Source: Lentzea sp. NEAU-D7 (GTDB lineage Bacteria; Actinomycetota; Actinomycetes; Mycobacteriales; Pseudonocardiaceae). From it: 64,000 nucleotides of DNA. Shown one piece after another: positions 30,333-38,414 of the stretch (its first letter is position 1; every line of letters starts with the position of its first letter). The notes below the pieces were generated by a model. The model searched no databases. It was not told where the DNA came from and was given only the letters and a program-made list of their open reading frames with translations. A program made the translations under genes and the position numbers. The stretch covers positions 126,352-190,351 of the forward strand of contig NZ_JAPJDL010000009.1 in NCBI RefSeq assembly GCF_026242055.1. Reading direction: 5' to 3'.

Positions 30333-30935
30333 GTGCTGCCAGTCGTTCGCCGCGCCATGAGCCGGCTGCCGGAACCGGTCCAGTTCCTGATGCACAAGCA
30401 CCGCGAGCTGATCCGGTTCGCGCTGGTAGGCGGCACGACGTTCCTCATCGACAACGGCGTCTGGTACGCGCTCAAGCTCACCGTGCTGACCGACAAGGTC
30501 GTCACGGCGAAGGTCATCGGCGTGCTGGTGGCGATCATCGCCTCGTACGTGCTGTCGCGCGAGTGGTCGTTCCACACCCGCGGCGGCCGCGAACGCCACC
30601 ACGAGGCCGCCCTGTTCTTCCTGGTGAGCGGCATCGGCGTCGGGATCAACATCGCGCCGCTGTGGCTGTCGCGGCACCTGTTCGGCCTGCAGGCCCCGTT
30701 CGTCTCCGTCATGACCGAGGAGATCGCGGACTTCGTCTCGGGCTCGATCCTCGGCATGCTGCTCGCCACCGGCTTCAAGTTCTGGGCGATGCGCCGCTGG
30801 GTCTTCCCCGACGCGGGCGCTCGGCCGGACCGGCGCGTTCACCCGATCTCCGTAGACTCGTCCCGTGTCTCTAGCCGAAACAGTGGTCTCCCGGTTTCCG
30901 GAGCCGATCCGGTCGATCGCGCTGAAGCATCGTGA
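30333..30935 (+). CDS. GtrA-family membrane protein
   Basis: A 200-residue protein with four TM helices of the GtrA/DPMS type: RFALVGGTTFLIDNGVWYAL, VIGVLVAIIASYVLSREWSF, ALFFLVSGIGVGINIAPLWL and IADFVSGSILGMLLATGFKFWAMRRWVF. Family members are thought to help move polyprenyl-phosphate-linked sugars across the membrane. GTG 30333 is taken as start; ATG 30357 is possible. The last 24 residues are read in a different frame from the beginning of the next gene, a 71-bp overlap, so the true functional end may be near WVFPDAG. Corresponds by position to Rv3277 in mycobacteria (from memory). Confidence 0.85.
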   Translation: MLPVVRRAMSRLPEPVQFLMHKHRELIRFALVGGTTFLIDNGVWYALKLTVLTDKVVTAKVIGVLVAIIASYVLSREWSFHTRGGRERHHEAALFFLVSGIGVGINIAPLWLSRHLFGLQAPFVSVMTEEIADFVSGSILGMLLATGFKFWAMRRWVFPDAGARPDRRVHPISVDSSRVSSRNSGLPVSGADPVDRAEAS

Positions 30936-31398
30936 ACTGGTCAAGTTCGCCCTGGTAGGGGGCACCTGCTTCGTGATCGACACGGTCCTGTTCTTCGGGA
31001 TCAAGACCGTGGTCCTGCCGAACAACCCGGTGACGGCGAAGATCATCGCGACCCTGGTCGCCACGATCGTGTCGTACGTCCTCAACCGCGAGTGGTCGTT
31101 CCGCACGCGCGGCGGCCGCGAGCGGCACCACGAGGCCGCGTTGTTCTTCCTGGTCAACGGCATCGGCATCGTGCTGAACTCGGCCCCGCTGTACATCGCG
31201 CGGTACGCGTTCCACCTGCAGGAGCCGCACGTGTCGCGGCTCACCGAGGAGATCTCGGACTTCCTGAGCGCGCAGATCGTCGGCACGCTCATCGCGATGG
31301 CGTTCCGCTGGTACGGCTACAAGAACTGGGTCTTCCCCGAGGAGAACGTCCGCAACGCCCGGCCGATCGAGGAGGAGAAGGAGCTCGGCCACTCCTAA
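30865..31398 (+). CDS. GtrA-family membrane protein, tandem paralogue
   Basis: A 177-residue GtrA protein strongly similar to the preceding one: KFALVGGTCFVIDTVLFFGI, ATLVATIVSYVLNREWSF, the identical RTRGGRERHHEAALFFLV-type segment (first residue of HTRGG differs), and IVGTLIAMAFRWYGYKNWVFPEEN. It has four TM helices and a charged C-terminus. GTG 30865 lies inside the upstream gene. Its TAA overlaps the stop codon of the convergent histidine kinase gene by two bases, so the two genes share their ends. Presumably acts in export of lipid-linked sugars for the envelope glycans. Confidence 0.88.
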   Translation: MSLAETVVSRFPEPIRSIALKHRELVKFALVGGTCFVIDTVLFFGIKTVVLPNNPVTAKIIATLVATIVSYVLNREWSFRTRGGRERHHEAALFFLVNGIGIVLNSAPLYIARYAFHLQEPHVSRLTEEISDFLSAQIVGTLIAMAFRWYGYKNWVFPEENVRNARPIEEEKELGHS

Positions 31399-32669
31399 CG
31401 TGGTGTGCTCGGCTTCTTCCAGGAGATCCCCACCACGTCCTGTGCCTTCGGCACCGGCAGGAACACGGCGAACGTCGCCGGCCTCGCCGTGGACAGCTCC
31501 AACCGGCCGCCGTCCGCGTCGACCAGCGCGCGTGCGAGCGCCAGGCCCACACCGGTCGAGCCGCCGCCGGAGACGCCGCGCTCGAAGATGTGCGCCGCGA
31601 GTTCGTCCGGCACGCCCGCTCCGCCGTCGCTGACCTCTACGACGACGGTGCCCTCCTCGCTGCGTGCGGAGACCACGACCGACCCTTCGCCGTGGCGCAG
31701 GGCGTTGTCCAGCAGCACCCCGATGGCCTCGCGGAGGCGGGCGGGGGTGGCACGGGCCAGCAGGCCGTCCGGGACGCGGACGCGCAGCGCCCGGCCCTGG
31801 CCCTTGACCTGCTCGCGCCACTCGTCGGCGATCAGGTTGAGCGCGGGCCGCAGTTCCAGCGGTTCGGCGCCGACCGCCCGGGCCGCGCGGGCCGCGGCGA
31901 GGAGTTCGTCCAGCACGGCGGCGAGGCGTTCGGCCTGCTCCAGGGCCGCGCGGGCCTCGGCGGCCGTCTCGGGTTCGGGGTGCTCAGCGAGTGCTTCCAG
32001 GCGCAGCTGGAGTGCCGTGAGGCGGCTGCGGAGCTGGTGGGAGACGTCGCCGACCAGCTCGCGTTCGCGCTGGACCAGGCGGGCCAGGGCCGTCGCGGAG
32101 GTGTCGAGGGCCTCGGAGACCGCGTCGAGCTCCTGGATGTTGTAGCGCTGCTCGTCGGCGCGGAAGTCGCCGGCGCCGAGCCGCGACGCGCGGGCCGCCA
32201 CGTGGCCCAGCGGGCGGGCAAGCGTTTGCGCCGTCACCAGGGCGACGACGGTGCCGGTGCCGACGGAGAGCGCCAGCAGGAGCAGCACCAGGCCTGCCAC
32301 CTGGGCCTGCGAGGTGTGCATGGGGCCGGAGGGGATCTCCAGGCGGACGGTGCCCTGCTGGGCGATCGGCAGTTCGACGGTCAGCGGGTCGTCGCCCGGA
32401 GAGGGACCCGTGACCTTGGTCGAGCCCGCGGACACGACGGTGAGACGGCCGTCGGTCGGGATGGCGATCCGGACGGCGTCGATGTCGAGGCTCTGCTGCT
32501 TGGCGAGCTGGTCGTCGAGCGTGGTCGCGATCCGCTGAGCGCTCTCGCTCAGGTCGGCGCGGGCGGTGTCCTCGACGAGCTGCAGCGCGGTGTAGCCGAG
32601 CGGGAGGCCCAGCACGATCCCGGTGACGGCGACGGCGAGCAGGATCGCCCGCAGGATCCGGCGGCGCAC
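31395..32669 (-). CDS. Sensor histidine kinase
   Basis: A 424-residue membrane kinase. TM1 is at about residues 5-25, followed by an extracytoplasmic sensor of about 110 residues, TM2 near 145-165, and a HAMP segment (ARPLGHVAARASRLGAGDF). HisKA contains GDVSHQLRSRLTALQLRLEAL with the phosphorylated His near 220. The HATPase_c domain has N-box IGVLLDNALRHGEG, G1 SDGGAGVPDEL and G2 STGVGLALARALVDADGG. The sensor has no recognised fold. GTG 32669 overlaps the regulator's stop codon by one base, so the pair is translated together. Confidence 0.92.
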   Translation of the reverse strand: MRRRILRAILLAVAVTGIVLGLPLGYTALQLVEDTARADLSESAQRIATTLDDQLAKQQSLDIDAVRIAIPTDGRLTVVSAGSTKVTGPSPGDDPLTVELPIAQQGTVRLEIPSGPMHTSQAQVAGLVLLLLALSVGTGTVVALVTAQTLARPLGHVAARASRLGAGDFRADEQRYNIQELDAVSEALDTSATALARLVQRERELVGDVSHQLRSRLTALQLRLEALAEHPEPETAAEARAALEQAERLAAVLDELLAAARAARAVGAEPLELRPALNLIADEWREQVKGQGRALRVRVPDGLLARATPARLREAIGVLLDNALRHGEGSVVVSARSEEGTVVVEVSDGGAGVPDELAAHIFERGVSGGGSTGVGLALARALVDADGGRLELSTARPATFAVFLPVPKAQDVVGISWKKPSTPR

Positions 32670-33343
32670 TAGTCGGCGTTGAAGCGGAAGCCGCGGCCGC
32701 GCACGGTCGCGATGCGCTTCTCCGCGGAGTTCGGCGTGCCGTCGCTGAGCTTCCTGCGCAGCCACGACATGTGCATGTCGAGCGTCTTGCTGCCCTTGAG
32801 GTCCGGGTCGTTCCAGACCTCGGACAGGATCTCGTCGCGGCTCACGACCTGGCCCGCGCGCTGGATCAGCACCTTGAGCAGCTCGAACTCCTTGTTCGCG
32901 AGCTGGATCTCGCCGCCGTCGACGGTGACGCGGCGGGCGGCCAGGTCGACGCGCACGCCGTTGACCTCCAGCGTCCCCGGGGCGCGGCGGCGCAGCAGCG
33001 CCCGGATGCGGGCCATCAGCTCGGCCAGGCGGAACGGCTTGGCGACGTAGTCGTCCGCGCCCGCGTCGAGCCCGACCACGAAGTCGACCTCGTCCGCACG
33101 GGCCGTGAGCATCAGCACGGGCACGCCCCTGCCGCTCTGGCGCAGCCGCCGGCACACCTCCAGCCCGTCCATGCCCGGCAGGCCGAGGTCCAGCACCAGG
33201 AGGTCGATGCCCCCGGCGAGGGCGGCGTCGAACGCACTGGGCCCGTCACCGACGACCTGCACCGAATAACCCTCCCGCGTCAAAGCGCGGGAGAGAGGAT
33301 CCGCGATGGCCGGGTCGTCCTCGGCCAGCAACACCACGCTCAC
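32669..33343 (-). CDS. OmpR/PhoB-family response regulator
   Basis: A 224-residue regulator. The receiver domain has the acidic pair AEDDPAIADPL near residues 7-17, the phosphorylated Asp in LDLGLPGMDG near 52, LTARAD with the conserved Thr/Ala, and the Lys in VAKPFRLAEL. The C-terminal winged helix (about 125-222) has NKEFELLKVLIQRAGQVVSRDEIL and KTLDMHMSWLRRKL, then RGRGFRFNAD. The cognate kinase follows with a one-base overlap. Targets are unknown. GTG 33343 is the start, and the divergent hisN begins 31 bp away, so regulation of hisN is possible but unproven. Confidence 0.93.
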   Translation of the reverse strand: MSVVLLAEDDPAIADPLSRALTREGYSVQVVGDGPSAFDAALAGGIDLLVLDLGLPGMDGLEVCRRLRQSGRGVPVLMLTARADEVDFVVGLDAGADDYVAKPFRLAELMARIRALLRRRAPGTLEVNGVRVDLAARRVTVDGGEIQLANKEFELLKVLIQRAGQVVSRDEILSEVWNDPDLKGSKTLDMHMSWLRRKLSDGTPNSAEKRIATVRGRGFRFNAD

Positions 33344-33374
33344 GGCCCCAGCGTATTCGTGGAACGATCGCCGC

Positions 33375-34154
33375 GTGTCACGCCACGATGCTGATCTCGA
33401 ACTCGCCCTCCGCCTCGCCGACGCCGCCGACGCGATCACCGCGACCAGGTTCCGCGCGCACGACCTCGCCGTGGAGCGCAAGCCGGACCGCACGCCCGTC
33501 ACCGACGCCGACGTCGCCGTCGAGGACGCGGTCCGCGGCGTGCTGGCTTCCGAGCGCCCCGACGACGTCGTCATGGGCGAGGAACGCGGCGGCACGCTGG
33601 ACGCGTCCCGCGTCTGGGTGCTCGACCCGATCGACGGCACCAAGAACTTCCTGCGCGGTGTACCCGTTTGGGCGACCTTGATCGCCCTGGTCGAGGACGG
33701 CGTGCCGGTCGTGGGCGTCGTGTCCGCGCCAGCCATGAGCCGCCGCTGGTGGGCGGCCGCGGGTGGTGGCGCGTTCGCGTCGGACGCCTCCGGCGAGCGC
33801 GCGATCTCCGTGTCCGGCGTGCGCTCTCTAGAGGACGCCTACGTGTCGACGACCGACATCAAGTCGTGGGTCAAGTACCACTCCCGCGAGGCTTACCTGC
33901 GCCTGGTGGACGCGACTTGGGAGAGCCGTGCGTTCGGCGACTTCTACCAGCATTGCCTGGTCGCCGAGGGCGCCATCGACCTGGCGCCGGAGTGCGTGGC
34001 GAACCCGTGGGACATCGCCCCGTTCCAGGTGCTGGTGACCGAGGCGGGTGGCCGTTTCACCTCGCTGGACGGCGAGGAGCGCTACGACGGCGGCAGCGTG
34101 CTGACGTCGAACGGCCACCTGCACGAGGCCGCGCTCACGCTGTTGGCACGGTAA
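33375..34154 (+). CDS. hisN: Histidinol-phosphatase (inositol monophosphatase-like)
   Basis: A 259-residue Mg2+-dependent phosphatase of the IMPase fold. Metal-binding motifs are TPVTDADVAVE, GEERGG, VLDPIDGTKNFLRG and ANPWDIAPFQVLVTEAGG. The sequence closely resembles the mycobacterial HisN (Rv3137) I remember, which dephosphorylates histidinol phosphate in histidine synthesis. An inositol phosphatase role cannot be ruled out by motifs alone. It starts at GTG 33375 and overlaps the convergent 86-residue gene by 20 bp at its 3' end. Confidence 0.88.
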   Translation: MSRHDADLELALRLADAADAITATRFRAHDLAVERKPDRTPVTDADVAVEDAVRGVLASERPDDVVMGEERGGTLDASRVWVLDPIDGTKNFLRGVPVWATLIALVEDGVPVVGVVSAPAMSRRWWAAAGGGAFASDASGERAISVSGVRSLEDAYVSTTDIKSWVKYHSREAYLRLVDATWESRAFGDFYQHCLVAEGAIDLAPECVANPWDIAPFQVLVTEAGGRFTSLDGEERYDGGSVLTSNGHLHEAALTLLAR

Positions 34155-34395
34155 GGCTTCCGCGCGCGACCTGGGCCCAGGCGAGCCGGCCGAAGAGGTA
34201 GTGGCACGCCACGCTCTCGTCGTCGAACCGGGCCCAGTCGTAGCGGTTGCCCTGCTCCTGCCAGAACACCTCGTGACCCTTGCCGTCGTCGTCGGTGAGC
34301 AGGCACCAGCGCTGGTCCGCCTCCTCACCGATGCTGACGACGTCGTCGGGCACGCCGATCCTGGTCAGCCACTCGGGCAGCGACTCGACGTTCAT
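34135..34395 (-). CDS. Small acidic protein, candidate immunity protein for the TNT toxin
   Basis: An 86-residue acidic cytosolic protein (MNVESLPEWLTRIGVPDDVV, ADQRWCLLTDDDGKGHEVFW, NRYDWARFDDESVACHYLFG). The ATG at 34395 overlaps the toxin gene's TGA by four bases, so both are made from one message and this one is produced whenever the toxin is. Tight coupling downstream of a polymorphic toxin, small size and acidity are classic for immunity proteins. I know similar short proteins next to TNT genes in actinobacteria but cannot name the family. Inference only; it does not look like M. tuberculosis IFT (Rv3902c), which is about twice as long. Confidence 0.65.
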   Translation of the reverse strand: MNVESLPEWLTRIGVPDDVVSIGEEADQRWCLLTDDDGKGHEVFWQEQGNRYDWARFDDESVACHYLFGRLAWAQVARGSLTVPTA

Positions 34396-37016
34396 GCGGT
34401 GATCTCCGTGAGGTAGCCGAGCGCGACGAGGTCCGCGACGGGGTGGGTGGTGCGGTACCGGCTGCCGCCGCCGGGCTGGCCGAACCAGGGCGCGCTGATC
34501 GTGCGGTGGACGGGCAGGTCCCTGAGGACGCGGTACCTGCGGTAGCCCTCGTCCGCCGCCTGGGGCGGCAGGGACCGCTGCGCGAACGGGGTGCCCGCCG
34601 CGCTCAGGACGCGGCCCTCCGGCGTGCCGAACCTGTCGAGCTCCGCGCCTGCCTGGAGGACCTCGGGAAGGCTGTCCTCGTAGCCACCCTCGCGTTCCGC
34701 CGGCCAGCGCGTGGTGCCGTCCTCGTGCTGGAACAGGCTTTCCCAGTCGCGTTCGTGCATGCCCGCGAGCGGGTCGTGCCCGGCCAGGAGCTCCTGCACG
34801 ACCGGGTGGTCCCTGCCGAGTCCGGCGCCGGGCTGGACCGGCTGGGCGGAGGACGTGTCGATCGGCTGCGGGTGGTCGTCCGGGGCGAACCTCGGGACGA
34901 CCTGCTCCTCGGCCTGCGGGGGCGGCGGGAGCTGGCGGGCCGGCTTCGGGGCGAGGGACGGGGCCCGTCCGGCGCTCAGGAAGATGGCCATGAACCAGCT
35001 GCCGGCGGCGGCCGCCGTGTAGGTGTGGCGAACGATCTCGCCGGCGAGGCCGGGGTTCGCCAGCGCCAGGTCGTTCCGGTTCTCGAGGCGGTCGCTCAGC
35101 GCGTGCGAGCCGCCGAGGTCCACCGCCGCGAGCGGGCCCGAGGTGGTGGTGCCGCCGGTCGGGCGGGCCCCGAGGTCGACGTCGGCGCCGGGCGCGGCCG
35201 GGCTGGCGATGGTGTCGCCGACCTGGCGCTCGCCGCGTTCCTCCACGGTCGCGACGTCGCCGTCCAGCAGCGCGTCCGCGGCGTCCTTCGACAGGTCCTT
35301 GGCGGCGGCGTCCTTGGCCGCCACCGACGGCGCGCTCTGCGACTGGGCGGAGACCTGCGTGCCGGACTGGGTGTGGCCCGGCCCCTGGCTCGCCTGGGTG
35401 CCGGCCTGGCCGCCGAACTGGGTGGGCTGGCTGCCCGGCACCTGACCCGGTGCCGCACCGGGGAAACCGGTCTTGGCCGCGGCTGCCTGCGCACCCGCCT
35501 TGGCCTCGCCCGGCTTGAGCTCGCCGGCCTTCGCCTCACCGGACTTGAGCTCGGTGGCCTTCGCTTCCGCGGCGGTCTTGGCGGCCTGCTGGCCCTGCTG
35601 AGCGGACTGAGCGGACTGAGCGGACTGAGCCGCCTGTCCCGGCTGGCCGTGCTGGCCGGCGACCTGCTGGCCCACGGCGGCACCGACCTGGGACGCCGCC
35701 GCGGGAACACCGCCCACAGCACCGCCCACGGCACCACCGATCGGGCCGGCGGCCGGAGCCGCGCCCATCGCCGGGGCGGCGGCGGGTGCGGCCGGAGCAG
35801 CGGGGGCCGCGGCCTGAGGTGCGGCCGGAGCCTGAGCGGGCAGATCGCCACCCCGGACCAGGGACGGGTCGAGCACGGCGGCGGAAGCCTTCGTGGTGCC
35901 TTCGGCGACGGGGCCGAGAGTGCCCGCGACGCTCGGGATCGCGTCGGCCACCGGCTGCGCGACGGGCGCGACCACGTGGCCCACCGCCTGGCCGACCGCG
36001 TGGCCCGTGTCGGCCACCAGTCCGGGGAGCGGGCCCTTGCCCTCGCCCCGGCCGGAGCCTTCGCCACGGCCTTGGCCATCACCATGGCCCTGACCGTCAC
36101 CGCGGCCCTGACCGTCGCCGTCACCCCGGCCGTCGAACACCGGGCCGACGGCGTCGCGGCCACCGGGCACCGCGTCCACCACCGGCTGCACGACGGCGGC
36201 GACCGGGGCGGTCACGGGAGCGGCGGCGTCGACGACCGGCGCGGCGACCTCGGTCACGGCACCGACGACAGGGGCGAGAGGAGCCGTCACGGCACCGACG
36301 ACGGGCGCGACCGGCGCGGTCACGGCGCCGACGACCGGCGCCACCGCTTCGGTCACGGGGGCGACCACGGCGGCGACGGGCTCGACGACGGGGGCGACCA
36401 CACCGGCGACCGGGGCCACCACGCCGCCGACGATGTCCGTCACGGGCGACAGCAGGCCACCGGGGCCGTGGGCGCCGGGCGCGGTGTTGACGGGATGCGT
36501 GCCCTGGCTCATGTCGACGCCGCTGTCCAGGCGGATCGCGGAGGTCAGCGTGTTCTGCAGGTTCGCGACGTTGGCCGCGGCACCCTTCGTCAGCGTGTCG
36601 AGGCCGAGCAGCGCGGCGGGGTTGCCGGCGCTGGCCGAGGCCGTCGCGGCGTCGTTGTTCTTGGCCAGAGCCACGAGCTCGCGGACGATCTCGACCTTCG
36701 CGGCACCGACCTGCTTGGCGGCGTGGTCGAGCCGGTCGGCGGCGGCGTGGCAGCCGCGGGCGGCGCGGTGGAAGTCGCCGTCGGGCGCCACGACCTTGGC
36801 CCAGCGACCGCGCGCGGCGTCCGCGGTGCCACCGGACATGCCGCCCATCGCGCGGTTCGCGGCACCGTCGGACGAGGTGCTGAGGCTCTTGATCTTGTCG
36901 CCCGCCTCGCGCCACGCGGTGGCACTGGAACGCATGGCGTCCTCGTCGGCCTTGGGCCACGAGACACCGGCCTTGGCCGCGATGGCGGTGAGTTCGGCGG
37001 GAAGCTCGATGCCCAT
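34392..37016 (-). CDS. WXG100-like N-terminal domain protein with C-terminal TNT (NAD+ glycohydrolase) toxin domain
   Basis: An 874-residue predicted type VII secretion effector of the CpnT plan. Residues about 1-150 are helical and resemble the CpnT/WXG100-like N-domain (ELTAIAAKAGVSWPKADEDAM, with the Trp). About 180-330 is Val/Ala/Pro-rich with repeats such as VTAPVAPVVGA. About 330-640 is Gly/Gln/Lys low-complexity linker. The last 110 residues form a TNT domain: DRFGTPEGRVLSAAGTPF, SLPPQ, YRVLRDLPV, ISAPWFGQPGGGSRY and VADLVALGYLTEI. TNT of M. tuberculosis hydrolyses NAD+; the Gln of FGQPGGG probably corresponds to its essential glutamine (inference). It starts one base after the upstream WXG-like gene's stop. 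Confidence 0.88.
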   Translation of the reverse strand: MGIELPAELTAIAAKAGVSWPKADEDAMRSSATAWREAGDKIKSLSTSSDGAANRAMGGMSGGTADAARGRWAKVVAPDGDFHRAARGCHAAADRLDHAAKQVGAAKVEIVRELVALAKNNDAATASASAGNPAALLGLDTLTKGAAANVANLQNTLTSAIRLDSGVDMSQGTHPVNTAPGAHGPGGLLSPVTDIVGGVVAPVAGVVAPVVEPVAAVVAPVTEAVAPVVGAVTAPVAPVVGAVTAPLAPVVGAVTEVAAPVVDAAAPVTAPVAAVVQPVVDAVPGGRDAVGPVFDGRGDGDGQGRGDGQGHGDGQGRGEGSGRGEGKGPLPGLVADTGHAVGQAVGHVVAPVAQPVADAIPSVAGTLGPVAEGTTKASAAVLDPSLVRGGDLPAQAPAAPQAAAPAAPAAPAAAPAMGAAPAAGPIGGAVGGAVGGVPAAASQVGAAVGQQVAGQHGQPGQAAQSAQSAQSAQQGQQAAKTAAEAKATELKSGEAKAGELKPGEAKAGAQAAAAKTGFPGAAPGQVPGSQPTQFGGQAGTQASQGPGHTQSGTQVSAQSQSAPSVAAKDAAAKDLSKDAADALLDGDVATVEERGERQVGDTIASPAAPGADVDLGARPTGGTTTSGPLAAVDLGGSHALSDRLENRNDLALANPGLAGEIVRHTYTAAAAGSWFMAIFLSAGRAPSLAPKPARQLPPPPQAEEQVVPRFAPDDHPQPIDTSSAQPVQPGAGLGRDHPVVQELLAGHDPLAGMHERDWESLFQHEDGTTRWPAEREGGYEDSLPEVLQAGAELDRFGTPEGRVLSAAGTPFAQRSLPPQAADEGYRRYRVLRDLPVHRTISAPWFGQPGGGSRYRTTHPVADLVALGYLTEITA

Positions 37017-37017
37017 G

Positions 37018-37332
37018 TCAGCCGTCCAACCTTCTCATCCCGGAGGCGTTCTGCTCCTCGACGTGCCGGTACGTGGAGGCCGTCGCGGCGAGCTTGTCGC
37101 TCACGTCCCCCAACGTCGCCGCGAGTCCCGACAACGCCCCGGTGGCGTCCCCGGACGGCTTCTCGTGCGAGGCGGCGAAGCTCCGCCCGACCGCGTCGTC
37201 ACCCCAGCAGGCACCGAACGCGGCCAGCGCCCGGTCCAGCGACCCCGCGATCTCGCTAGCCTGCCCCGCGAACCCCTTGAGCTCGCGAGCCCCGGCGTCC
37301 AGCCGCTCGAGGTCGGCCGAGTACCCGGTCAT
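37018..37332 (-). CDS. WXG100-like ESX protein
   Basis: A 104-residue, mostly helical protein with the plan of WXG100/ESAT-6-like substrates: an N-terminal helix (YSADLERLDAGARELKGFAGQASEIAGSLDRAL), a turn with CWGDD, and a second long helix ending STYRHVEEQNASGMRRL. The Trp-Gly turn stands at the usual position. Such proteins are secreted as dimers by type VII systems and often accompany large toxins. ATG 37332 overlaps the YbaB-like gene's stop by four bases, and the toxin gene begins directly after its own stop, so it likely serves as delivery partner for the toxin. Confidence 0.75.
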   Translation of the reverse strand: MTGYSADLERLDAGARELKGFAGQASEIAGSLDRALAAFGACWGDDAVGRSFAASHEKPSGDATGALSGLAATLGDVSDKLAATASTYRHVEEQNASGMRRLDG

Positions 37333-37814
37333 CGGACCCTCCTGTCGATGAGCTCGGAGTCGAGCCAGCTCTCCCGCTGCTCGTTGTCCTCGTCGTCGTC
37401 CACGCGCCGGCGAACGGGCTGGTGCCCCAGGTCGACGGTCTCGGTGTCGTCCACCGCGTACTCCGCGGGCTTGAGATCAGCCGTCCCGGCGACGAGCGCC
37501 GCGGGATCGGTGGAGGTGGGCAACACGGCACTCAACGCCTGATACGTGTCCTCGGCGGCACTGGCCGCAGCGGCGGCCACGGTCCGCACGATCAACTCGG
37601 CCAGCTGCTCCGGCCGATGCCTGCGATAGGCGGACTCGGAGAGCTCCAGCCCGACGAGCTTGCCGCCGGACCCCACGGTCGCCGCGACCGTCCCGTCAGG
37701 ACTGGAGGCGCGCCCGGACACGGCGGCCAGCTCGCGCTGCACCGAAGCAAGCTGCTCGCGGCTGCGCCGGTAGTCAGCGAGCAACTCCTCGACCTGCGCA
37801 CGGTGGTCGTCCAC
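37329..37814 (-). CDS. YbaB/EbfC-like ESX-associated protein
   Basis: A 161-residue protein. The first 110 residues have the YbaB/EbfC plan: an N-terminal helix (VEELLADYRRSREQLASVQRELA), a beta region (SPDGTVAATVGSGGKLVGLELSESAYRRHRPEQLAELI), and a C-terminal helix. The last 40 residues are acidic and disordered (RRRVDDDEDNEQRESW). YbaB proteins bind DNA; relatives in actinobacterial type VII loci (EspL-like) have unclear roles. GTG 37814 is the first codon of a four-gene operon (YbaB-like, WXG-like, toxin, small acidic protein) with overlapping or abutting junctions throughout. Confidence 0.75.
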   Translation of the reverse strand: MDDHRAQVEELLADYRRSREQLASVQRELAAVSGRASSPDGTVAATVGSGGKLVGLELSESAYRRHRPEQLAELIVRTVAAAAASAAEDTYQALSAVLPTSTDPAALVAGTADLKPAEYAVDDTETVDLGHQPVRRRVDDDEDNEQRESWLDSELIDRRVR

Positions 37815-37911
37815 CGAGTCCCCCTCACACGCATAGCCCTGGGCTCGGGCTCTAGGACGCCGTCGCCCCTAGATCGGTTCCCAGCGGATTCAGTTACGTA
37901 GAATCAACGAG

Positions 37912-38349
37912 ATGATCGCCTTCGAGGATCTGCCCGCAGGCCGCATCATCCCGCTTGGCGAGGTCACCGTCGACCGGGACGACATGCTGGACTTCGCCAA
38001 GAAGTTCGACCCGCAACCGTTCCACCTGGACGAGGAAGCGGGCAAGAACTCGATTTTCGGCGGTTTGTCCGCCTCGGGCTGGTACACGGCCTCGCTCTGG
38101 ATGCGCCGCTGGGTGGACGAGGTCCTGGCCGACTCCACCTCGCAAGGCTCGCCGGGCGGCCGCGAACTCTCGTGGCTGGCCCCCGTCTACGCGGGCGACA
38201 AGCTGACCTTCGAAGCCGAGGTGCTCACCGCACGACGCTCGAAGAAGCGGCCGGACCTGGGCCTGGTGGAGTTCGAGGGCAGGGCGAAGCGGGGCGACGA
38301 GCTGGTCTACCGGTTCATCGCGACGGGCATGTTCACCGCACGCACCTGA
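37912..38349 (+). CDS. MaoC-like (R)-hydratase domain protein
   Basis: A 145-residue hot-dog-fold protein of the MaoC type, expected to hydrate trans-2-enoyl-CoA or act in a related acyl-thioester reaction. It has FDPQPFHLDEEAGKNSIFGGLSASGWYTASL, containing the catalytic Asp (in FDPQPFHLD) and His, and the C-terminal strands GLVEFEGRAKRGDELVYRFIATGMF. It is single-domain, so a dimer is likely. ATG 37912 begins 98 bp from the divergent ESX operon. No cofactor partner is adjacent; the acyl-CoA carboxylase and HMG-CoA lyase-like genes nearby suggest fatty or branched-chain acid metabolism. Confidence 0.87.
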   Translation: MIAFEDLPAGRIIPLGEVTVDRDDMLDFAKKFDPQPFHLDEEAGKNSIFGGLSASGWYTASLWMRRWVDEVLADSTSQGSPGGRELSWLAPVYAGDKLTFEAEVLTARRSKKRPDLGLVEFEGRAKRGDELVYRFIATGMFTART

Positions 38350-38414
38350 GGTCGGCGGGGTCCGGGGCGGAGTCCCAGGAGTCAGCGCCAGGTCACCGCC
38401 CTCACCCCGACCAC

